Of a stretch of 64,000 nt of DNA, positions 24,262 to 36,406 are shown piece after piece. Made by a program: the position numbers and the translations under genes. Location of the stretch: the NCBI RefSeq assembly GCF_002776525.5, contig NC_045434.1, positions 113,374,242-113,438,241 on the forward strand. The letters run 5' to 3'. The number at the start of each line of letters is the position of its first letter. Within the stretch, counting starts at the first letter, position 1. This DNA is from Piliocolobus tephrosceles (taxonomy: Eukaryota > Chordata > Mammalia > Primates > Cercopithecidae). The notes under the pieces were generated by a model, which saw only the letters and a list, made by a program, of their open reading frames with translations, did not search any database and was not told the origin of the DNA.

Positions 24262-25291
24262 AAGCATTCTGTGAATCTGCTCTTTGCTACGTTTATTCAT
24301 CTCACATACATGAAGCTTTCTTTAAATTACACAGCTTGGAAACTCCCTCGTGGATGGATCCACGAATGGATATTTGGGATCACAATCGGCCCTATGGTCA
24401 AATAGGAAATATAGTCAGATAAAAACTGGAGAGATGCTTTCTGAGAAACTGCTTGGTGATGTGTGCATTCCACTCAGAGAGTTATATCTTTCTTCTCATA
24501 AGGCACAGTTTGAACTCGCTTCCTGTAAAACCAAAAGAGTGATAATCAGAGCACATTGAAGTCTTTGGCAAAAAGTGAAATGTCGTCCAATAAAATACAG
24601 AAAGAAGCACTCGAAGAAAGTGCTCTCTCTGACACATCCATTCTTTTAGGAGGTTAAAGCTGATTCTTTATTTCCCAGTTTGACAGTCGGTCTTTGAGGG
24701 TTCTGCGAAGGGATAGTAAGTGACAGCCAGAGGCCTGTGTCGAGCAAGGAAATGTCTTCCAACGAAAATTGGAGAAAAGCTTTCTGTGCAACTGTTTTGT
24801 GATGTTTGTATTCATCTCATAGAGTTAAATCATTCTTCGGATTGAGCAGTTTGAAATCATTGTTTCTGTGGAATCTGAGAAAGGACATTTGGAAAAGATC
24901 TTTAGAATATTCTGAAAAAGGAGTAACCTCAGAGAGAAAGCAGAAGGAAGCTTTCTGTGAAACTGCTCTCTGTCACATTAATTCCGCTCACACAGTTAAA
25001 CCTCTCTTTTCATTGAGCAGTTTTCTAACCCTTTGTAAGTATAGCGTGTGATGGGTTATTTGGGAGCACTTTGAGGCTAACGGTGAAAAAGGAAATATTT
25101 TCAGACCAAAACTGGAGAGAACCTTTCCGAGGAACTGCTTAGTGACGTGTGTATTCCACTCACAATGTTATACCTCTCTTCTCATACACCGTAGTGGAAT
25201 CCCTTTGGGAGAAACAGGTACCAAGTGATATTCGGGAGCATGTTGATGCTGATGGTGCAAAGCGAAAGAGCCTCAGACAAACAATGGAAAG
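24262..25291 (+). repeat. HOR copy 10 (6-mer: A, B, C, D, E/K, L)
   Basis: Only 1,030 bp (6.0 monomers). The E/K fusion deletes exactly six monomers by exchange between partners of the two hexamer halves, leaving one hexamer-like unit. Confidence 0.85.
24948..25119 (+). repeat. E/K fusion monomer
   Basis: Reads as E at first ('cattaattccgctcacacag') and as K later ('gagcagttttctaaccc', 'tagcgtgtgatggg'). Normal length (172 bp), so the breakpoint is homologous. The switch lies at ~25000-25020. Confidence 0.83.
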
Positions 25292-25463
25292 AAGGTTTCT
25301 GGGAAATTACTATGTGATATGTGTAATAATATCACATAGACAAAGCTTTCTTTACATTACGCAGCTTGGAAACTCCCTCTAGGATTGATCTGCGAGGGGA
25401 TGTTTGGGATCACATTCGGGCCTATGGTGAAATAGGAAATATAGTCAGAAAAAAACTGGAAGG
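25292..25463 (+). repeat. M/A fusion monomer (second of three)
   Basis: M-like start ('gtgatatgtgtaataatatc'), A-like end ('tgggatcacattcgggccta'). Shares the 'gtgtaataa' variant with the fusions at 2452 and 50250. Confidence 0.8.
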
Positions 25464-27513
25464 AAGCTTTTTGAGAAACTGCTTGGTGATGTGTGCATTC
25501 CACTCAGGGACTTATGACTTTCTTCTCATAAAGCACAGTTTGAACACTGTTCCTGTAAAACCAAAAGAGTGATATTCGGAGCACAGTGAGGACTATGGCA
25601 AAAAGTGAAATGTCATCCAAAAAAAAAAAAACAGGAGGAAGCACTTGAAGAAACTGCTCTCTGACATGTCCATTCTTTTCACAGGGTTAAAGCTTACTCT
25701 ACTTTTACCAGTTTGAATGTCGGTCTTTGAGGATTCTGCGAAGGGATGGTAAGTGGCAACCAGAGGCCTCTGTGAGCGAGGAAATGTCTTCCATCGAAAA
25801 TTGGAGAGAAGCTTTCTGAGCAATTCTTTTGTGATGTTTGTATTCATCCCATAGTTAAATCATTCTTTGGATTGAGCAGTTTGAAATCACTGTTTCTGTG
25901 GAATCTGAGAAAGGACGTTGGGAAACGCTCCTTAGAATATCCTGAAAAAGAAATAACCTTAGAGAGAAAACAGAAGGAAGTTTTCTGTGAAACTGCTCTG
26001 CATCATGTGAATTCCACTCACACAGTTAAGCTTCTCTTTTCATTGAGCAGTACCATAACACTGTTTTTGTGTAGTCTGTGAAGGGATATACAGCTGCACT
26101 TTGAGGCTTACGGTGAGAAAGGAAACGTCTTCAGAAAGAAACTGGAGAGAAGCTTTCTGAGGACCAGCTTTGTGACATGTGTTTTCCCGCAAGAAATATA
26201 CCTTTTTACTCATAGAGGATTCCGGAATCTCTTTTGCAGAGAAAGCTACCAAGAGACAATCGGAAATATAGGGACAAATATGGTGAAAAAAGAAATATCG
26301 CCAGAAAAAAACAGGAAAGATTTCTGTGAAACTGCTTCGTGTTAGATATATCTATTCATCTCGCCTAGTTCAAACTTTTCTTATATTGTGCAGTTTGGAA
26401 ACTCCGTCATGCACAGATCCGCGAAGGGATATTCGGGAGCACATTCAGGCCTACGGAGAAAGAGGAGATATCTTCATATAAAAACTGAATAGAAGCTTTT
26501 TGAGAAACTACTTTTTGATGCATGCATTCCACTCAGGGAGTTATACTGCTTTTCTCACGAGACAGCGTTTGAACTAAGTTCCTGTGAAAGCAAAAAAGTG
26601 TTATTTCCGAGCACATTGAGGACTATGACGAATAGTGAAATATTTTGAAATAAAATCGAGGAACAAGCATTCCAAGAATCTGCTATCTGATATATGCATT
26701 CACTTCATAGAGTTAATGCTCACTTTATGTTGCCCAGTTTCGAATCTCTGTCTTTGAAGAATCTATGAAGGGATATTTAGTGACGCCTAGAGGCTTGAGG
26801 TGAGCAAGGAAATGTCTCCTGATGAAACCTGCAGAGACACTTTCTGAGCAACTGCTTTGCAAAGTGTGTATTCATCTCATAGAGTTAAACCATTCTTTGT
26901 TGGAGCAGCTTGAAATCACTATTTTTGGTTAATCTGAGGAAGGACATTTGTGAACGATCCTTAGAACATGGAGAAAGAAATATCCTCAGGTAAAATCCAG
27001 AAGGAAGCTTTCTGTGAAACTGCTATGTGTTGTCTTAATTTCTTTCTCAATTAAGCCTCTCTTTTCATTGAACAGTTTTCTAACCCTGTGTATGTTTAGC
27101 ATGTGATGGGATATTCGGGGGCACTTTGAGCCTTACAGTGTAAAAGGAAATATCTTCAGACCGAAACTGGAGAGAAGCTTTCTGAGGAACTGCTTTGTGA
27201 CGTGTGCATTCCACTCAAAGTGTTATACCACTCTTCTCATACAGCGTCAGGGAAACCCTTTTGGAGAAACAGGTACCAAGTGATATTCGGGAGCACGTTG
27301 ATGCCGATTCTGAAAAAGGAAACAGCCTCAGACAAAAACTGTAAAGGAGCTTTCTAGGAAACTACTCTGGGATATGTGTAATTATCACATAGATAAAGCT
27401 CTCTTTACCTATGCAGCTTAGAAACTGTTATGGACGGATCCACGAACAGACCTTCGGAAGCACTTTCAGAACTATTTTGAAAAAGGAAATATCTTCAGAT
27501 AATAACTGGAAAA
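25292..27513 (+). repeat. HOR copy 11 (13-mer starting with an M/A fusion)
   Basis: M/A fusion, B-L and M (2,222 bp). B has a 13-A expansion at ~25619. F has the unusual 'gggacaaatatggtgaaaaa' block seen again in copies 14 and 17. Confidence 0.85.
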
Positions 27514-29742
27514 AAGCTTTCTGGGAATCTGCTTTTTGCTATGTTTATTCATCTATCATAGATGAAACTTTCTTTACATTATGCCGCTTGGAAACTCCCT
27601 TGTGGATGGATCCGCGAAGGGATATTTGGGATCACATTTGGGCCTGTGGTGAAATAGGAAATATAGTCAGATAAAAACTGGAGAAAAGCTTTCTGAGAAA
27701 CTGCTTGATGACAGGTGCATTCCACTGAGGGAGATATAGCTTTCTTCTCATAAGGCTTAGTTTGAACACTGTTCCTGTAAAATCAAAAGAGTGATATTCA
27801 GAGCACATTGAAGATTATCGCAAAAAGTGAAATGTCGTCCAATAAAAAACAGAAAGAAACACTCGAAGAAACTGCTCTCTGACATGTCCATTCTTTTCAC
27901 AGGGTTAAAACTTTCTCTACATTTCCAGGTTGAAAGTCGGTCTTTGAGGGTTCTGTGAAGGGATAGTAAGTGGAAACTGGAGGACTGTGTGAAGAAAGGA
28001 AATGTCTTCCATCGAAAATTGGAGAGAAGCTTTCTGCACAACTCTTTGTGATGTTTGTATTCATCTAACTGAGTTAAATCATTCTTAGGATTGAGCAGAT
28101 TGAAATCAATGTTTCTGTGGAATCTGAGAAAGGACATTTCGAAAAGCTCTTTAGAATACCCTGAAAAAGAAATACCCTCAGAATGAAACCAGAAGCAAGC
28201 TTTCTACGAAACTGCACATAGTCACATGAATTCCGCTCAGACAGCTAAGCTTCTCTTTTCATTGAGCAGTATCATAACACTGTTTTTGTTTAGTCTGCGA
28301 AGTGATATTCAGGAGCAATTTAAGGCATACGGTGAGAAAGGAAACGTCTTCAGATAGAAACTGGAGAGAAGCTTCCTGAGGAGCTGCTTTGTGACGTGTG
28401 CATTCCACTGACGAAATATACCTTTCTACTCCTAGAGGATTCCGGAATCCCTTTTGGAGAAAGAGCTACCAAGAGACATTCGGGAGTATAGGGATGACAC
28501 TGGTGAAAAAGGAAATACCCTCAGACAAATACTGGAAAGAAGACTTCTGTGATAGTGCTTTATTTTAGATATATTCATTCATCTCACATAGATAAAAATT
28601 TTCTTATATTACGCAGTTTGGAAACCCCGTCATGCATGGATCCGCAAAGGGACATACAGGAGCACATTCAGGCCTACAGTGAAAGAGGAGATATCTTCAG
28701 ATAAAAACTTTATAGAAGCTTTCTGAGAAACCACTTTGTGATGTATGCATTCCAGTCAGGAATTTATACCTCTTTACTCACAAGGCAGCATTTGAACACT
28801 GTTGCTGTGAAATCGAAAAAGTGATGTTTTGGAGCGCATTGAGGACTCTGGCAAATAGTGAAATATACTGAAATAAAATCGAGGAAAAAGCGTTCCAAGA
28901 ATCTGCTCTCCGATATGTGAGTTCACTTCACAGAGTTAATGCTTACTCTATGTTGCCCAGTTTCGAAACTCTGTCTTTGAAGAATCTGCAAAGGGATATT
29001 TCATGACGCCCAGAGGCTTGTAGTGATCAAGGAAACGTCTTCTGATGAAACCTGCAGAGAAACCTTCTGAGCAACTACTTTGTGATGTGTGTATTCGTGT
29101 CATAGAGATAAACCCTGCTTTGGATTCTTCAGTTTGAAATCACTGTTTTTGTGGCATCTGAGGAAGGATATTTGGAAACAATCCTTAGAATATGGAGAAA
29201 GAAATATCCTCAGGTAAAAATCAGAAGGAAGCTTTCTGTTAAAATTCTCTGTGCCATCTTAATTCCTCATACTCAGTTAAGTCTCTCTTTCCATTGCACA
29301 CTTTTCTAACCCTGGGTATGTTTACCGTGCAATGGGATATTCGGGAGCACTTTGAGGCTTATGGTGATAAAGGAAATATGTTCAGACCGAAACAGGAGAG
29401 AAGCTTTCCATGGAAATGTTTTGTGATCTGTTTATTCCACTAAGACTGTTATACCTCTCTTCTCATACAGCGTCGGAGAAACCCTTTTGGAAACACAGGT
29501 ACCTAGTGATATTCAGGAGCATGTTGATGCTGGTGGTGAAAAGGGAAATAGCCTCAGAAAAACACTTGAAAGAAGCTTTCTAGGAAACTACTCTGTGATA
29601 TGTGTAAGCATCCCACATAGGTAAAGCTTTTTTTACATTACGCAGCTTGGAAACTGTCATGGGCAGATCCACGAAGGGTCCTTTGGGAGCACCTTCAGGA
29701 CTATGGTGAAAAACAGAATATCTTCAGATAAAAATTGGAAAG
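27514..29742 (+). repeat. HOR copy 12 (13-mer)
   Basis: Complete 2,229-bp unit. A/B variants 'attatgccgcttgg' and 'gacaggtgcattccactgag' match copy 4; the F block 'gatgacactggtgaaaaagg' followed by 'ctttattttagatat' in G matches copy 9. Confidence 0.87.
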
Positions 29743-31966
29743 AAGCTTTCTGTGAATCTGCTTTTTGCTATGTTTATTCATCTCACATAATTGAAGCTTT
29801 CTTTACATTACGAGGCTTGGAAACTCCCTCGTGGCTGGATCCGCGAAGGGAAAATTGGGATCACATTCGGGTGTATGGTGAAATAGGAAATATAGTCAGA
29901 TAAAAGCTAGAGGGAAGCTTTCTGAGACTGCTTAGTGATGTGTGCATTCCACTCAGGGAGTTGTAAGTTTCTTCTCATAAGGCACAGTGTGAACACTGTT
30001 CCTGTAAAACCAAAACAGTGATATTCGGAGCACATTGAAGACTATGCAAAAACTGAAATATCGTCCAACAGAAAACAGAAAGAAGCACTAGAAGAAACTG
30101 CTCTCTGACATGTCCATTCTTTTCACAGGTTAAGGCTTACTCTAAATTTCCATGTTTGAAAGTCGGTCTTTGAGGGTTCTGTGAAGGGATAGTAAGTGGC
30201 AACCGGAGGCCTGTGTGAGGCAAAGAAATGTCTTCCATCGAAAATTGGAGAGAAGATTTCTGCACAATTCTTTGGTGCTGTTTGTATTCATCTCATAGAG
30301 TTAAATCATTCCTTGGATTGAGCAGTTTGAAATCACTGTTTCTGTGGAATCTGAGAAAGGACATTTTGAAACGATCCTTAGGATATCCTGAAAAACACAT
30401 AACCTCATAGAGAAACCAGAAGGAAGCTTTCTGTGAAGCTGCTCTGTGTCACGTGAATTCCGCTCACACAGTTAAGCTTCTCTTTTCATTAAGCAGTATC
30501 ACAACGATATTTATGTTTAGTCTGTGAAGGGTTATTCAGGAGGGCTTTGAGGCTTATCGTGAGAAAGGAAGTCTTCAGAAAGAAACTGGTGAGAAGCTTT
30601 CTGAGGAGCTGCTTTGTGACGTGTGCATTCCACTCGCAGAAATATACCTTTCTTCTCAAAGAGGATTCTGGAATCCCTTTTGTAGAAAGAGCTACCAAGA
30701 GACATTTGGGAATATAAGGAGGGCTATGGTTAAAAAAGGAAACATCCTCAGGCAAAAACTGGAAAGAAGATTTCTGTGAAACTGCTTTGTGTTAGATAAA
30801 TTTATTCATCTCGCATAGTTAAAACTTTTCTTATATCACGCAGTTGGGAAACTCCTTCATGCACAGATGTGTGAAAGGACATTTGGGAGCACATTCAGGC
30901 CTACGGTGAAAAAGGAGATATCTTCAGATAAAAACTGGATAGAAGCTTTCTGAGAAATTACTTTGTTTTGTATGCATTCCTCTCAGGGTGTTATACCACT
31001 TTTCTAAGAAGGCAGTGTTTGAACACCGTTCCTGTGAAACCGAAAAAGTGATATTTCGGAGCGCATTTAGGACTATGGAGAATAGTGAAATATACTAAAG
31101 TAAAATCGAGGAAGATGTGTCCCAAAATCTGCTCTCTAATATGTGCATTCACTTCACAGAGTTAATGCTTACTCTCTGTTGCCCCGTTTCGAAACTCTGT
31201 CTTTGAAGAATCTGTGAAGGGATATTTAGTGACTCCCGGAGGATTGTGGTGAGCAAGGAAACGTCTTCTGATGAAACCTGCAGAGAAACGTTCTGAGCAA
31301 CTGCATTGCAATGTGTGTATTCGTCTTATACAGTTAAACCATCCTTTGGATTGAGCAGCTTGAAATCACTGTTTTTGTGGCATCTGAGGCAGGACATTTG
31401 GAAATGATCCTCAGAATATGGAGAAAGAAATATCCTCAGGAAAAGTTCAGAAAGAAGCTTTCTGTAAAACTGCTCTGTGTCGTCTAATTTCATCTCACTC
31501 AGTTAAGTCTCTCTTTTCATTGAGCAGTTTTCTAACCCTGTGTATGTTTAGCATGTGATGTGATATTCAGGAGCACTTTGAGGCTTACAGTGAAGAAGGA
31601 AATATGTTCAGACCAAAACTGGAGAGAAGCTTTCCGAGGAAATGCTTTTAGACGTGTGCATTCCATTCAAACTGTTATACCTCTCTTCTCATAGAGCCTC
31701 GGGGAAACCCTTTTGGAGAAACAGGTACTGAGTGATATTCAGGAGCATGTTGATGCCGATGGTGAAAAGGGAAATAGCCTCAACAAAAACTGGAAAAAGC
31801 TTTCTAGCAAATTAATCTGTGATATGTGTATTCAGCTCACATAGATAAAGCTTTCTTTACATTACACAGCTTGGAAACTGTCATGGATGGATCCACGAGG
31901 CGACCTTCATGAGCACATTCAGAATTATGGTGAAAAAGGAAATATCTTCAGATAAAAACTGGAAAG
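29743..31966 (+). repeat. HOR copy 13 (13-mer; reference unit)
   Basis: A clean 2,224-bp copy. Monomer starts: A 29743, B 29915, C 30083, D 30253, E 30424, F 30594, G 30767, H 30943, I 31114, J 31285, K 31454, L 31627, M 31797. Monomer lengths are 168-176 bp. BamHI sites (GGATCC) occur in the A, M and often G monomers of the array. Confidence 0.9.
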
Positions 31967-34192
31967 AAGCTTTCGGTTAATCTGTTTTTGCTATGTTTAT
32001 TCATCTCACATAGATGAAGCTTTCTTTACATTACGCAGCTTGGAAACACCCTTGTGGATGGATCCACGAAGGGATATTTGGGATCACATTCGGGCCTATG
32101 GTGAAATAGGAAATATACTCAGATAAAAACTGGAGAGAAGATTTCTGAGAAACTGCTTGGTGATGCGTGCATTCCTCTCAGGGAGTTGTAACTTTCTTCT
32201 CATAAGGTACAGTTTTAACACTGTTCCTGTAAGATCAAAAGAGTGATATTTGGAGCACATTGAAGACTATGGCAAAAATTGAAATGTTGTCCAATAAAAA
32301 ACAGATAGAAGCACTCGAAGAAACTGCTCTCTGACATGTCCATTCTTTTCACAGGATTAAAGCTTTCTCTACATTTTCCAGTTTGAAAGTCAGTCTTTGA
32401 GGGATCTGCGAAGGGATAGTATGAGACAACCGGAAGCCTGTGTCGAGGAAGGAAAAGTCTTCCATCAAAAACTGGAGAGAAGCTTTCTGCGAAACTCTTT
32501 TGTGATGTTTGTATTCATCTCATAGAATGAAATCGTTTTGTGGATTGTGCAGTTTGAAATCACTGTTTCTGTGGAATCTGAGACAGGACATTTGGAAACA
32601 CTCTAGAATATCCTGAAAAAGAAATAACCTCAGATAGAAACCAGAAGGAAGCCTTCTGTGAAACTGCTCTGTGTCACGTGAATTCCGCTCACACAGTTAA
32701 GCTTCCCTTGTCATTGAGCAGTATCATAACACTGTTTATGCATAGTCTGCGAAGGGATATGCAGAAGCACTTTGAGGCTTATGATGAGAAAGAAAACGTC
32801 TTCAGATAGAAACTGGAGGGAAGCTTTCTGAGGAGCTGCTTTGTGACATGTGCATTCCCCTCACAGAAATATACCTCTCTACTCCTATAGAATTCTGGAA
32901 TCCCTTTTTGAGAAAAAGCTACCAAGAGACATTCGGAAATATAGGGACAAATATGCTGAAAAAATAAATATCGACAGACAAAAACTGGAAAGAAGATTTA
33001 TGTGAAACTGCTTTGTGTTAGATGTATTAATTCATCTCGCATAGTTAAAACTTTTCTTATATTATGAAGTTTGGAAACTCCATCATGCACGGATGCACGA
33101 AGGGACATTTGGGAGCACATTCAGGTCTACGGTAAAAGAGAAGATATCTTCAGATAAAAACTGGATAGAAGCATTCTGAGAAAGTACTTTGTTATGTTTG
33201 CATTCCACTAAGAGAGTTATACCTCTTTTCTCACAAGGCAGCATTTGAACACTGTTCCTGTGAAACTGAAAAAGTGATATTTCAGAGCGCATTGAGAACT
33301 ATGACGAATAGTGAAATATACTGAAATATAATCGAGGAAGAAGCGTTCCAAGAATCTGCTCTCTGATATGTGCATTCACTTCACAGAGTTAATGCTTACT
33401 CTGTGTTTCCCAGTTTCAAAACTCTGTCTTTGAAGAATCTGTGAAAGGATATTTAGTGACGCCCGGAGGCTTGTGGTGAGCAAAGAAACGTCTTCCGGTG
33501 AAACTTGCAGAGAAACTTTCTGAGCAACTGCTTTACTATGTGTGTATTCGTCTCATAGAGTTAAACAATTCTTTGGATTGAGCAGCTTGAAATCACTGTT
33601 TTTGTGGAATCTGAGGAAGTTGGTTTGTAAACGATGCTTAGAATATGGAGAAAGAAATATCCTCAGTAAAATCCAGAAGGAAGCTTTCTGTGAAACTGCT
33701 CTGTGTTACCTTAATTCCTCTCGCTCAGTTAAGCCTCTCCTTTCATTGAGCAGTTTTCTAACCCTGTGTAGGTTTAGAATTTGATGGGATATTCGGGAGC
33801 ACTTTGAGACTTACGGTGTGAAGGTAAATATATTCAGACCGAAATTGGAGTGAAGCTTTCAGAGGAACTGATTTGTGACGTGTGCATTTCACTCAGTGTT
33901 TTACCTCTCTCCTCATAAAGCGCCGGGGACACCCTTTTGGAGAAACAGGTACCAAGTGACATTCGGGAGCATGTTGATGCTGATGGTGGAAAGGGAAAAA
34001 GCCTCAGACACAAACCGTAAAGAAGCTTTCTAGGAAACTACTCTGTGGTATGTATAATCATCTCACATAGATGAAGGTTTCTTTATATTACGCACCTTGG
34101 AAAATGTCACAGATGGATCCATGGAGGGAACTTTGGTAGCACCTTCAGGGCTATGATGAAAAAGGAAATATCTTCAGATAAACACTGGAAAG
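31967..34192 (+). repeat. HOR copy 14 (13-mer)
   Basis: 2,226 bp. F-G-H carry a derived block ('aaataaatatcgacagacaa', 'gatgtattaattcatctcgc', 'agaaagtactttgttatgt') nearly repeated in copy 17, exactly three units (~6.67 kb) downstream. Confidence 0.88.
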
Positions 34193-36406
34193 AAGCTTTC
34201 TGCGAATCTGCTTTTTGCTATGTTTATTCATCTCATGTAGATGAAGCTTTCTATAAATTACGCAGCTTGGAAACTTCCTTGTTGATGGATCTGCGAAATG
34301 ATATTTGGGATCACATTTGGGCCTATGGTGAAGTAGCAAATATAGCCAGATAAAACGGGAGAGGAAATTTCTGAGAATCGGCTTGGTGATGTGTGCATTC
34401 CACTCAGGGAGTTATAAGTTTCTTCTTGTAAGGCATAATTTGAAAACTGTTTGTGTAAAACCAAAAGAGTGATAATCGGAGCACATTGAAGACTATCGTA
34501 AAAAGTGAAATGTCGTCCAATAAAAAACAGAAAGAAGCACTCAAAGAAACTGCTCTTTGACATGCCCATTCTTTTCACAGGGTTAAAGCTTACTCTACAT
34601 TTCCCAGTTTGAAAGTCGGCCTCTGAGGGTTCTGCGAAGGGATAGTAAATGGCAACTGGAGGCCTGTGTCGACCAAGAAAATGTCTTCCATCGAAAATTG
34701 GACAGAAGCTTTCTGCGTAACTCTTTTGGGATGTTTGTATTCTTCTCATGGAGTTAAATCATTCTCTGGATTGAGCAGGTTGAAATCACTGTTTCTGTGG
34801 AATCTGAGAAAGGACATTTAGAAACGCCCTTTAGAATATCCTGAGAAAGAAATAACTTCAGAGATAAACCAGAAGGAAGCTTTCTGAGAATATGCAATTT
34901 GTCAGGTGAATTTCACTCACACAGTTAATCTTCTCTTTGCATTGAACAGTATCATAACGCTGTTTTTGTTTAATCTGAAAAGGGATATTCAAAGGCACTT
35001 TGAGGCTAACAGTGAGAAAGGAAACGTCTTCAGAGAGAAACTGGAGAGAATCTTTCTGAGAAGCTGCTTTGGAACGTGTGCATTCCACTCACAGAAATGT
35101 ACCTTTCTTCTCATAGAGGATTCCGGAATCCATTTTGGGGAAACAGCTACTAAGAGACAATCAGGAGTGTAGGGACGGCTATGGTGAAAAACGAAAAATC
35201 CTCAGACAAAAACTGAAAAGAATATTTCTGTGAATCTGCTTTGTGTTAGATATAGTTACTCATCTCGCATAGTTAAAACTTTTCTTGATTATGCAGTTTA
35301 GAGACTCTGTCATGCACGGATCCATGAAAGGACATTTGGGAGCACATTCAGGCCTACAGTGAAAGAGGAGATATCTTCAGATAAAAACCGGATAGGAACT
35401 TTCTGAGAAACTATTTTGTGATATATGCATTTCTCTCAAGAGTTATACCTCTTTTCACAAAAGGCAGCATTTGAACACTGTTCCTGTGAAACCTAAAATG
35501 TTATATTTCATAGTGCATTGAGGACTATGGCGAATAGTGAAATATACTGAAATAAAATGGAGGACGAAGCATTCCAAGAATCTGCTCTCTGATATGTGCA
35601 TTCAATTCACAGAGTTAATGCATACTCTATGTTGCTCAGTTGGAAACTCTCTTTGAAGAATCTGTGAAGGGATACTTAGTGACACCCAGTGGCTTGTGGT
35701 GAGCAAGGAAACGTCTTCTGATGGAACCTGCAGAGAAAATTTTTTGAGCAACTGCTTTGTGATGTGTGTATTCGTCTCATAGAATTAAACCATTCTTTGG
35801 ATTGAGCAGCATGAAATCACTGTTTTTGTGGAATCTGAGGAAGCACATTTGGGAACGATTCTTAGAATATAGAGAAAGAAATATTTTCAGGTAAAATCCA
35901 GAAGGAAGCTTTCTGCAAACCTGCTTTGTGTTGTCTTAATTCCACTCACTCAGTTAAGCCTCTCTTTTCATTCAGCAGTGTAAGTTTAATTTGTGATGGG
36001 ATATTCAGGAGCACTTTGAGGCTTACAGTGAAAAGGGAAATATGTTCAGACCAAAACTGGAGAGAAGCTTTCCAAGGAACTGCTTTGTGATGTGTGCATT
36101 CCACTCAGAGGGTTATACCTCTCTTCTCATACAGCGTCGGGGAAACACTTTTGGAGAAACAGGTACTGAGTGATATTCGGGAGCATGTTGATGCCGATGG
36201 TGAAAAGTTAAATAGCCTCAGACAAAAACTGGAAAGAAGCTTTCTGGGAAACTATTCTGTGACATGTGTAATCATTTCACATAGATAAAACTTTCTTTAT
36301 ATTACGCAGCTTAGAAACTGTTATGGACGAATTCACGAAAGGACCTTCTATAGCACATTCAGGACTATGGTGAAAAAGGAAATATCTTCAGACAAAAACT
36401 GGAAAG
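34193..36406 (+). repeat. HOR copy 15 (13-mer)
   Basis: 2,214 bp, complete A-M order. K has a ~10-bp shortening ('cattcagcagtgtaagttta'). Confidence 0.88.

Noticed and set aside
29703..29903. Recurrent 60-90-codon open frames such as the one in M/A monomers (…KNWKEAFCESAFCYVYSSH…), found in most HOR copies
   Set aside because: 171 bp is a multiple of three, so frames carry through monomers, and copies of the same satellite give the same frame. No start context, splice signals or conservation beyond the DNA repeat.
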